Shown one piece after another: positions 1 to 5,470 of a DNA stretch of 10,764 nucleotides. The notes below the pieces were generated by a model, which did no database searches, was not told where the DNA came from, and worked only from the letters and a program-made list of their open reading frames with translations. The position numbers and the translations under genes are program-made. The stretch is from Bacilli bacterium (GTDB lineage Bacteria; Bacillota_I; Bacilli_A; RF39; UBA660): the NCBI GenBank assembly GCA_028708945.1, contig JAQVXV010000012.1, forward strand, positions 1 through 10,764, written 5' to 3'. Numbering within the stretch: the stretch's first letter is position 1; each line of letters begins with the position of its first letter.

Positions 1-90
1 GAAAGAGTTGATTTTTTTGTAGTTTAGAAAAATGTGTTCGTAACTATAAGAAAATGATTGAGGTTTATAATTACTTTTCATATAATCATT

Positions 91-116
91 AAAAAAGACC
101 AACGTTAAGTTGATCT
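91..116 (-). terminator. Intrinsic terminator after the DUF3592-like gene
   Basis: Read on the minus strand, an 8-bp stem AGATCAAC / GTTGGTCT (one G-U pair) with a 5-nt loop TTAAC runs straight into six T residues (plus-strand A run 91-96). It lies 15 nt past the stop codon at 131-133, the right place to end the two-gene minus-strand unit. I see no gene or other clear signal in the rest of bases 1-130. Confidence 0.85.
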
Positions 117-130
117 ATTAAATTGGTTAG

Positions 131-604
131 TTAATTATCTCTTTTTATAGTTTTAATAACGAATATAAATAACAATACATATCCTATCGGAGCAACGACA
201 TGATATATGATACCAAACTCTCCCATTTCATCAAGTTCTACTAACATAGACGGTTTATTTATATAAGGAAAAATTGGTAAATAAGTTATTTTTTCTGCCC
301 TAGTTTCCCCTTTATCTAAATCCGGCCACGCTTCATCACTATTATACATAACATAGCCCTTATATTCTTTGCCGTTAACATTAAAATAGTAGCCTTTTGA
401 AATGGTGCGGGAACGGTTTTCTCCCGCATTCGTATTATCAAGTCTGCTGTCATAGCTGTCTATTGTGCCCATTACAGTATCGCCCCAAAGCCCAAGCGCC
501 AGCGTAGAAAGGCTGTTGTATGCGGCAAAGAGCAAAACGGCGCAAATCAGGATGCGTATAACTATTGGGATTTTATCGTTTTTTTTAGCCAATGTAAAAC
601 ACAT
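131..604 (-). CDS. DUF3592-like two-span membrane protein
   Basis: A 157-aa protein with a hydrophobic segment at about residues 12-36, a polar central part (about 40-125) and a second membrane segment at about 134-153 ending in Lys/Arg. The centre contains YYFNVNGKEYKGYV followed by a YLP motif. Two spans around a small beta-type extracytoplasmic domain with a 'Y-F-x-V-x-GK-x-Y-x-G' signature is the layout of DUF3592 proteins, whose biochemical role is unknown. It follows the large surface protein with a 6-nt gap, so the two are probably cotranscribed and may act together at the envelope. The start is uncertain: AAGG directly abuts the ATG at 604, which is too close. A TTG at 590-592 (giving LAKKNDKIPIV, 153 aa) has usable spacing from the same AAGGATG. 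The 5' half is clearly richer in G+C than the surrounding DNA. Confidence 0.75.
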   Translation of the reverse strand: MCFTLAKKNDKIPIVIRILICAVLLFAAYNSLSTLALGLWGDTVMGTIDSYDSRLDNTNAGENRSRTISKGYYFNVNGKEYKGYVMYNSDEAWPDLDKGETRAEKITYLPIFPYINKPSMLVELDEMGEFGIIYHVVAPIGYVLLFIFVIKTIKRDN

Positions 605-610
605 CCTTCG

Positions 611-3037
611 TTATTTTTTCTCCAGAATATATACGCTGAGATTTCTTTGACCACCCTCTGTTTCACTCAGGAATGTGTATTTGGCTCTGTGTCCCACTGA
701 TATGATTTCAACGGTGTGAGTAACAGTCGTAGTGCCGTTTTGGTAAGTGATTTCATAGCGTGTATCACTGAATTTTTCCAGAACATGCTCAGTCAGATAA
801 GGGTCGCTGTAACTTTTCAGAGTCAAGCTTGGTCCGTTGTAATGTAACCATACCTCGGCAGAGGGCTTTTCCCAAGGTTCGTAGTCCTCTTTTTTATCTA
901 TTTGCATCATGCCTTCTCCCGGAATAAACAATTCAGCTCGGATCATATAAGATGAATAATTACCACTAATGGATTCTAACATATTTGAATTATCTACTTT
1001 TGTATTTGCCTTTACTACTAATTTATATAAAGGTTCTCCATGAAGTTTGCCAGAATATGAACCTCCTAGCGAAAAGTTTACTATCACGTCGGCTTTTTTC
1101 TTTGCAAGTAAATCTGCACTACTCTTATAAAGCCATATTTTCCCAATGCTAAGTTCACTTTCATAATCAGATTCTTGAATATATAATACACATTCTCCAT
1201 TACTATTAAACGTTTTATAAGTGTTTTTTAAATCTGGGAAACTATCACTAGGATATCCAAACACAGCACTCCAGCCGGCAAAAGCTTTTGAACCATCTGT
1301 TGCCTTAACTTTTATTTCATACCACGGATTATCTTTTTCTACTGGTTTAACGGGTGGTTTATTATTTGTTTTATCATCATCTTTTGACTTTTCATCTTCT
1401 TGTGGTTCTTCAGTTTCTTCTTTAACCTTTCTTGGTTCTAAATTAACTGTTTGCTGTGAATCCGAAAAGGGTTTTAATGTAACTGTTAATGTTTTTTTTC
1501 CATTTTCTATATCACTACCATTTTTATATAAATCTATTTTCATCGGTATTCCCGCAGTTAGATGCCCTAATAAGGTAAATGTTATTTTCCCAGCCCCCGA
1601 TTCATCCAATTTAACTGTCCAGTTTCTTGACTCAACCGTATTTGAAAGTGGTGAAAATCTTGCATAATATCCTGCCCAAGTTGAACTTTTATCAGACTTT
1701 AAGTTCTCACGAATATTTACAGCATATTTTTGATTATAAGAATCAACAACTTTCTTATATTCTTTTTCTCTTTCTATAAAACTATCAAGATACATATTGC
1801 GACTCATTAATCTAAATATTGATTGAAGTGATGACAACAAATTTTTTTTATGAATATTTGATATATTTTCACGATGTTTTTGCTCTGGCCATGGATATTT
1901 TGCTAATGATCCATTTTTATCATAAGCTTCAATCCAAGACTCATAATCAGTTGCCGACACTTCCCAATATTCGTTAACATATCTATCAACCTCTTTTTTC
2001 ATTAACTCTAATACGGTTTCAGGTTTACTTTTATTATCTTTATATATTTTATCAAATATTTTTACCCAGTCCTTAGTATCTCTTTTTTTTCCTTTTCTTT
2101 TGTAATATTCATCATACATATTTTTGGTACTCTTATATTTATTTGATACAGCAAAAGTGCTAACGTCAGTAAGTGCAAAATCAATTACTCCAACTCCAAT
2201 ATAAGCTAGTTGAATTGATGGTGTTGCCACATTTGTTGCAATGCTTAAAGCAGTTTTCATTATACTTATTGCAGTTTCTTTGCTTTCTAATCCATTTGTA
2301 TAAGCATCGTATGCAAATTGAGCGCAAGCAGTTGCAACTCCAAGATTTGAAATAGCACCATTAAATTTTTTAGTAACATAAGAATCATAAGCATCACCTA
2401 ATGTTATAAAATTAGGAATTGAAGTTACAGAGAACATTGTAAAATCACCAAACGATTCTAAAGTTGCTGACGCTACACTTTCTTGCCATGATTCTTCTTG
2501 TTTACCATATATATTTAGTATTTTTTCGGCTTTTTCTGTTGACATGTAAGCAGCATACACATTAATTTCACTTATATATGCATTCCTTTTATTAGGATTT
2601 GTTACTTTAAATACACCGTAAGTAGATAGATGATTAGTAATAATTTTTACTATATTATTTTTTGTATCAACTGTATAAACAACATCTTCCCATTGCTTTG
2701 TTTCCTCATTGTAATATTTACCAGCAATAGCATGAATTTCTTCATCTTCTTTTAGTCCTTTATCACTATACGAAATTGAAATTTCTATTGCACTCTCGGG
2801 TTGACCAGAAGAAAGTTTAAAATCATATGCATAAATTTTAACATCTTCAATTTCATCTGGCTGTACTTCTTTAATAGTAACTTTTTCATTTTCTTCTAAT
2901 TCGTATCCAAAATCAATTGTTGGTTCTTCAAGTTTGGGCTCATAAAAACACAAAAACGCAATTATCCCTCCAACAATTATTGTCAACAGAAGAACTATCA
3001 AAAATGTTTTTTTATTCATTTTTTTAATCAATCTCAT
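611..3037 (-). CDS. Large N-terminally anchored extracellular protein, unknown function
   Basis: About 809 aa. A basic start (MRLIKKMNKK) is followed by one membrane segment at residues 11-32, so the rest is probably outside the cell. Residues about 38-140 look like a beta domain of bacterial surface proteins: GKYYNEETKQWEDV followed by a NHLSTYGVF motif resembling the common 'T-D-H-F-S-T-Y-A-V' ending. Residues about 150-430 are mainly helical and include a hydrophobic Ala/Ile-rich stretch (about 260-295). A charged Glu/Lys/Pro-rich linker follows (about 545-580), then beta-rich C-terminal domains. I see no catalytic motif and no sortase signal. I chose ATG 3037 over TTG 3046 because AAGGGAG at 3047-3053 is 9 nt from the ATG but touches the TTG. 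It is the first gene of a unit with the DUF3592-like gene and diverges from the regulator at 3203. The last 110 or so codons are richer in G+C than the rest. Confidence 0.8.
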   Translation of the reverse strand: MRLIKKMNKKTFLIVLLLTIIVGGIIAFLCFYEPKLEEPTIDFGYELEENEKVTIKEVQPDEIEDVKIYAYDFKLSSGQPESAIEISISYSDKGLKEDEEIHAIAGKYYNEETKQWEDVVYTVDTKNNIVKIITNHLSTYGVFKVTNPNKRNAYISEINVYAAYMSTEKAEKILNIYGKQEESWQESVASATLESFGDFTMFSVTSIPNFITLGDAYDSYVTKKFNGAISNLGVATACAQFAYDAYTNGLESKETAISIMKTALSIATNVATPSIQLAYIGVGVIDFALTDVSTFAVSNKYKSTKNMYDEYYKRKGKKRDTKDWVKIFDKIYKDNKSKPETVLELMKKEVDRYVNEYWEVSATDYESWIEAYDKNGSLAKYPWPEQKHRENISNIHKKNLLSSLQSIFRLMSRNMYLDSFIEREKEYKKVVDSYNQKYAVNIRENLKSDKSSTWAGYYARFSPLSNTVESRNWTVKLDESGAGKITFTLLGHLTAGIPMKIDLYKNGSDIENGKKTLTVTLKPFSDSQQTVNLEPRKVKEETEEPQEDEKSKDDDKTNNKPPVKPVEKDNPWYEIKVKATDGSKAFAGWSAVFGYPSDSFPDLKNTYKTFNSNGECVLYIQESDYESELSIGKIWLYKSSADLLAKKKADVIVNFSLGGSYSGKLHGEPLYKLVVKANTKVDNSNMLESISGNYSSYMIRAELFIPGEGMMQIDKKEDYEPWEKPSAEVWLHYNGPSLTLKSYSDPYLTEHVLEKFSDTRYEITYQNGTTTVTHTVEIISVGHRAKYTFLSETEGGQRNLSVYILEKK

Positions 3038-3082
3038 ATCAATCAACTCCCTTAAAGTTACAAGATTTATATATTCAATAAA

Positions 3083-3091
3083 ATTGTATCA
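3083..3091 (-). promoter_or_regulatory. Candidate extended -10 promoter of the surface-protein unit
   Basis: On the minus strand TGATACAAT (3091 to 3083) fits the extended -10 pattern TGnTAnnAT. The -35 position 17 nt upstream (TACTAA, 3111-3106) is poor, as is tolerated with an extended -10. Initiation would fall near 3076, giving a leader of about 39 nt before ATG 3037. The surroundings are very AT-rich, so chance -10 matches are likely. Confidence 0.4.
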
Positions 3092-3133
3092 CAGAAAGTA
3101 ATAATTTAGTATATTCAGCCATCATTTGCTATG

Positions 3134-3151
3134 TGACATTTAATAATGTCA
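3134..3151. promoter_or_regulatory. 18-bp palindrome, candidate operator
   Basis: TGACATT-TAAT-AATGTCA is a perfect 7-bp inverted repeat with a 4-bp spacer, the geometry expected for a dimeric helix-turn-helix regulator. Its centre (3142/3143) lies about 50 bp upstream of the predicted start of the regulator transcript and about 66 bp upstream of the predicted start of the divergent surface-protein transcript. It lies upstream of the regulator's -35, which suits activation or control in both directions better than simple blocking. The HTH protein encoded at 3203 is the obvious candidate ligand. No U tract follows it on either strand, so it is not a terminator. Confidence 0.5.
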
Positions 3152-3156
3152 TATTC

Positions 3157-3185
3157 TTGCCATTTTTTTACTTAAATGATAAAAT
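3157..3185 (+). promoter_or_regulatory. Sigma-A type promoter of the HTH regulator gene
   Basis: TTGCCA (3157-3162), a 17-nt spacer and TAAAAT (3180-3185) match the housekeeping promoter pattern well. Transcription would begin near 3192, only about 11 nt before the ATG at 3203, and the leader would be little more than a weak GGTGATG ribosome site (3192-3198). Confidence 0.65.
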
Positions 3186-3202
3186 ATTATTGGTGATGAA
3201 AA

Positions 3203-4561
3203 ATGTTTAAAGACAAGTTATCCTTTTTAATGGTTATTACAAACTCTACTAATAATGATTTAGCTATCTCAATACCTTTATCTGAATCTTGTATTAGTAG
3301 ATGGCGAAGCGGAAAAAGAAGACCACCCAAAAATGCATCATATATTCCTAATATAATTGATTATTTTTACGAAATAATAGTAGCTGATAAGTTAGAATAT
3401 AAATTTAATGATATAGATATTTTCAACAATACCGACAACTTTAAAGAATCCTTAGAAAAATGGTTATTTGATAAAAATATCGTGTTCGGCTCTGATGGTA
3501 TAGTAAATTATTCAATCAATTCTATTTACTACTATGGTGATGCGGGAAAAAGAGAAGCAGTTATTAGATTTTTGACTAACGCTAAAAACAAATCAAATCA
3601 AGTTCTTTTACTATATAGCGATGAATCTATGAGTTGGATGTTAGAAGAAAAGTTCGTAAATGTTTGGAGCAAATTATTAATTGAAGTTTTAAAGAATCGT
3701 AATAAAATTAAAATAATTCATACTATTGCTCGAGAATATAATGAAATGTTTGAAGCAGTTTCAAAGTGGTTACCATTATATTTAACAGGAAAAATCGAAC
3801 CATATTATTATTCTAAATTAAGAGATGGTATTGTAAGAAGAACTATATTCATTAATCGTGATGAAGCAATCACCTCTACTTCTGTTGGCAATAAAACAGA
3901 TGATATGTTGAATATTTATATAAATGATAGAACAGCAGTTTCTTCTTTAAGAAAAGAATTCAATAATTATCTTACTTTATGTAAACCTTTAATGAATGTT
4001 ATAACAAATCCTGAGAAAGAGAAAATCACTGAACTTTTAAACACCAATAATGATAATATTATAATTGATTCTTACTCTTTGTCTTTTGTTTCTACTCCCG
4101 ATAGCATAATTACTAAAATTTTTGAAAAAAATAACAATGAAAAACTTATAAAACCATTTTTGAAAAGGAAACAATTATTACTTAGTAATCTTAAAAATTA
4201 TACTATTTTAGATATTATAAACATTTCCCTCTCATTTGATAATAATATTCCGTATTCCTTTATTAAAGGTGAATTTTATACAAAGCAAGATTATATAAAT
4301 CATTTAAAAAATATTATTGAGCTGTTAAATAAAAATGATAATTACTATGTTATTTTAAAAAATGTTAGTTTTAGTTCATCAAACATATATATAAAAGAAA
4401 ACACTGAATTAATTATTGAAAACAATGAAAACAACACTTTATTAGTATCTCATGAAAGCAATATTATAAAAGCATTTTGGGAGCATTATTTAACTCATAA
4501 TATAGAATCAAAAGACAATGTTATAAAAAAAATACAAAATATCATAAAAGAAAATAATTAG
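3203..4561 (+). CDS. HTH (XRE-like) regulator with a large sensor-type C-terminal region
   Basis: A 452-aa protein. Residues about 16-48 (DLAISIPLSESCISRWRSGKR and following) form a helix-turn-helix: the SxSCISRWRSGKRRP segment matches the recognition helix of a clostridial XRE-like group that reads 'ISRWR-x-GKR-x-P'. Residues 109-124 carry YYGDAGKREAVIRFL. About 130-225 includes IIHTI and WLPLYLTGKIEPYYY, a conserved block I associate with long XRE-type regulators of Clostridia; its ligand is unknown. The C-terminal 200 residues are Asn/Lys/Ile-rich and not assignable. The protein is soluble and cytoplasmic, and much longer than a simple XRE repressor (about 70-120 aa). It is divergent from the surface-protein unit across a 155-nt spacer with a palindrome, which suggests local control. 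It could also be a global or prophage-type regulator, and the sequence gives no direct target. Stop is TAG; I see no convincing terminator after it. Confidence 0.8.
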   Translation: MFKDKLSFLMVITNSTNNDLAISIPLSESCISRWRSGKRRPPKNASYIPNIIDYFYEIIVADKLEYKFNDIDIFNNTDNFKESLEKWLFDKNIVFGSDGIVNYSINSIYYYGDAGKREAVIRFLTNAKNKSNQVLLLYSDESMSWMLEEKFVNVWSKLLIEVLKNRNKIKIIHTIAREYNEMFEAVSKWLPLYLTGKIEPYYYSKLRDGIVRRTIFINRDEAITSTSVGNKTDDMLNIYINDRTAVSSLRKEFNNYLTLCKPLMNVITNPEKEKITELLNTNNDNIIIDSYSLSFVSTPDSIITKIFEKNNNEKLIKPFLKRKQLLLSNLKNYTILDIINISLSFDNNIPYSFIKGEFYTKQDYINHLKNIIELLNKNDNYYVILKNVSFSSSNIYIKENTELIIENNENNTLLVSHESNIIKAFWEHYLTHNIESKDNVIKKIQNIIKENN

Positions 4562-4701
4562 TATTGTAAATTATTATAAATTATTAATGAATTTCTTTGT
4601 AAATAGTGGTTAAAATGTATTCTATAATTTGAAATGATGATATACAATATTATCCTATGGGGTTTAGATAAAGAAAACACTATGTTAAGATAATTAAAAA
4701 A

Positions 4702-4875
4702 ATGGCAAAATATATTAAATGCGAAAAAGAAAGTGAACAAATGATAGTTTATAGTATTAACTTTTCTGTAGGGAAAAAAGAAGATAATGAAAAATTGATG
4801 CAACATCAACAAGTTTGTCCACATTGTAATCACACAACACAAATGATTTATGCTGAACTTAAACAAAATAAATAA
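4702..4875 (+). CDS. Small 57-aa protein with a CPHC zinc-knuckle-like motif
   Basis: Open frame from ATG 4702 to TAA 4873-4875, beginning MAKYIKCEKE and ending near VCPHCNHTTQMIYAEL. CPHC lies at residues 39-42 with His44 after it, and there is a single Cys7 near the N-terminus. One CxxC plus scattered Cys/His could bind zinc, but this is not a complete four-ligand ribbon. The frame is closed upstream by TAA 4669-4671 and ATG 4702 is the only plausible start in it. The ribosome site is weak (AAGA only). It lies 15 nt before the next small ORF on the same strand, so the two may form a pair. Function unknown. The minus-strand frame over the same bases encodes an implausibly Phe/Ile/His-rich product. 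Confidence 0.55.
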   Translation: MAKYIKCEKESEQMIVYSINFSVGKKEDNEKLMQHQQVCPHCNHTTQMIYAELKQNK

Positions 4876-4890
4876 ATAAATGGAGGAACT

Positions 4891-5141
4891 ATGGAATTCA
4901 AAGAATTTGAAAACCCAGAACAAGTAAATTATGATATTAAAGTCGGAACAAAAAAACTGTTCCTACACCACAACCTGTTGATAACTCATTGAATAGTAAT
5001 AAAGGGATAGATTTGAATGATCCGGATGTCTATGAAGATTATGCAAAGACTTCTGAAACATCAATATCTGGCAGTGATAATCTAAATTTCACAATTAATG
5101 AGTTTGGCGAAATTATAAGACCAGAAGGAAAATCTATATAA
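4891..5141 (+). pseudogene. Small acidic-protein gene split by a -1 frame change (frameshifted or recoded)
   Basis: A strong GGAGG (4882-4886) precedes ATG 4891. The initial frame gives MEFKEFENPEQVNYDIKVGTKK and then soon stops at TGA 4990-4992 (33 aa). Reading back by one base at the 7-A run 4950-4956 opens a continuous frame to TAA 5139-5141, so the joined product has 83 aa: MEFKEFENPE...KVGTKK, then TVPTPQPVDN...FTINEFGEIIRPEGKSI. The shifted frame looks coding (Asp/Glu/Asn-rich, sensible codons) and has no ATG or ribosome site of its own; it is closed upstream by TAA 4938-4940. A hairpin terminator begins 6 nt after its stop, as if that stop were the true gene end. Either one A was lost from the run (mutation or sequencing error) or ribosomes slip there. 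Product unrecognised: cytoplasmic, polar, no membrane segment. Confidence 0.6.
4950..4956 (+). other. A_AAA_AAA heptamer, possible -1 slippery site
   Basis: In the frame set by ATG 4891 the seven A residues read ac-A AAA AAA Ctg, the phase of a canonical X_XXY_YYZ heptamer for -1 slippage. After slippage the next codon is ACT at 4956, which enters the downstream open frame. I see no strong hairpin within 10 nt downstream and no Shine-Dalgarno-like stimulator just upstream, so a simple indel in the homopolymer is at least as likely. Confidence 0.4.
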
Positions 5142-5146
5142 TCATT

Positions 5147-5176
5147 AAAGCTGCTAATTTATAGTTGCTTTTGTTT
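5147..5176 (+). terminator. Weak intrinsic terminator after the split small gene
   Basis: AAAGC (5147-5151) pairs with GCTTT (5167-5171), and an inner CTA/TAG (5154-5156 with 5162-5164) pairs across a small internal loop. TGTTT follows. The hairpin begins 6 nt after the TAA at 5139-5141. The U tract is short and interrupted, so termination is probably partial. Confidence 0.5.
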
Positions 5177-5236
5177 ATAATCATACTCCTATAAATGTGC
5201 AGAAGTTCATTTTTTAATATCTATAATTCAAAACTA

Positions 5237-5264
5237 TTGCACTAATTTGAATGTCTGCTATAAT
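5237..5264 (+). promoter_or_regulatory. Strong sigma-A promoter upstream of a short untranslated unit
   Basis: TTGCAC (5237-5242), a 16-nt spacer and a perfect TATAAT (5259-5264), preceded by TGC so that it is also an extended -10 (TGCTATAAT). The predicted start is near 5271. Only about 35 nt lie between that point and the terminator hairpin at 5306, so this promoter appears to serve a very short transcript. It is the best promoter in the window. Confidence 0.7.
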
Positions 5265-5270
5265 TTCACA

Positions 5271-5333
5271 GATAAGAACCGTAATGCTCCATAATGAAAG
5301 TATTGCTTGTGATCAATTAATCACAAGTTTTTT
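5271..5333 (+). ncRNA. Candidate small RNA of about 63 nt
   Basis: Bounded by a strong promoter (start near 5271) and an intrinsic terminator whose U tract is 5328-5333. The predicted RNA has a 5' single-stranded AGAACC segment, then hairpin 1 pairing GUAAUGC (5281-5287) with GUAUUGC (5300-5306), with two G-U pairs and a loop UCCAUAAUGAAA, then the terminator hairpin. The two stems compete only for base 5306. The loop carries a (C)UCCAU stretch able to pair with GGAG-type ribosome sites. I do not recognise an Rfam family. It could instead be the attenuated leader of the DUF2935 gene at 5471, but that gene has its own -10. The only ORF inside (18 codons from ATG 5284) has no ribosome site. The remainder of gene-free 5142-5470 holds only the terminators and promoters listed. 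Confidence 0.5.
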
Positions 5334-5338
5334 ATTTT
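5306..5338 (+). terminator. Intrinsic terminator of the small-RNA unit
   Basis: A perfect 8-bp stem CTTGTGAT (5306-5313) / ATCACAAG (5320-5327) with a 6-nt loop CAATTA is followed by TTTTTT and then ATTTT. It is a textbook Rho-independent terminator on the plus strand. Confidence 0.85.
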
Positions 5339-5413
5339 AAAAAAATATTAGAAATTATAAATAAACCATTTCTTTTGTATTAAATAATTAGTAAATAATT
5401 TTCAACAAATTAG

Positions 5414-5429
5414 ATGATAATCATATAAT
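5414..5429 (+). promoter_or_regulatory. Candidate promoter and ATGATAATCAT palindrome before the DUF2935 gene
   Basis: A perfect -10 TATAAT (5424-5429) lies 41 nt before ATG 5471; the -35 (TTCAAC, 5401-5406, 17-nt spacer) is weak. Overlapping the upstream edge of the -10 is the 11-bp palindrome ATGATAATCAT (5414-5424), which shares GATAATCAT with one half of Fur-type boxes but lacks the second half. Control by a Fur/PerR-family metalloregulator is possible but not shown. Confidence 0.45.
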
Positions 5430-5470
5430 AATAACGTAATAATACAGTTTAAATGAAAGGAAAATATTTA

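Noticed and set aside
465..650. Plus-strand frame of 61 codons
   Set aside because: Antisense to the DUF3592-like gene and the junction with its partner, and it has no ribosome site.
1221..1667. Plus-strand frame of 148 codons
   Set aside because: It lies entirely antisense to the large surface-protein gene, with Ser/Phe-rich shadow composition and no ribosome site.
2173..2355. Plus-strand Leu/Gln-rich frame of 60 codons
   Set aside because: Antisense to the surface-protein gene; the low-complexity composition arises from the opposite coding strand.
3038..3046. TTG start at 3046 for the large surface protein
   Set aside because: The ribosome site GGGAG directly touches this TTG, whereas it is 9 nt from ATG 3037.
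4558..4923. Minus-strand frame of 121 codons
   Set aside because: The product is an implausible Phe/Ile/His/Asn-rich string, it has no convincing ribosome site, and it lies antisense to the two small plus-strand genes and their GGAGG site. It reflects the AT-rich complement.
5271..5338. Small riboswitch (for example preQ1-type) followed by a terminator
   Set aside because: The size is suggestive, but I find none of the conserved preQ1-I bases, and the downstream gene has its own -10.
5284..5340. 18-codon ORF inside the candidate small RNA
   Set aside because: No ribosome site precedes ATG 5284 and the frame runs through the terminator stem; it is probably chance.
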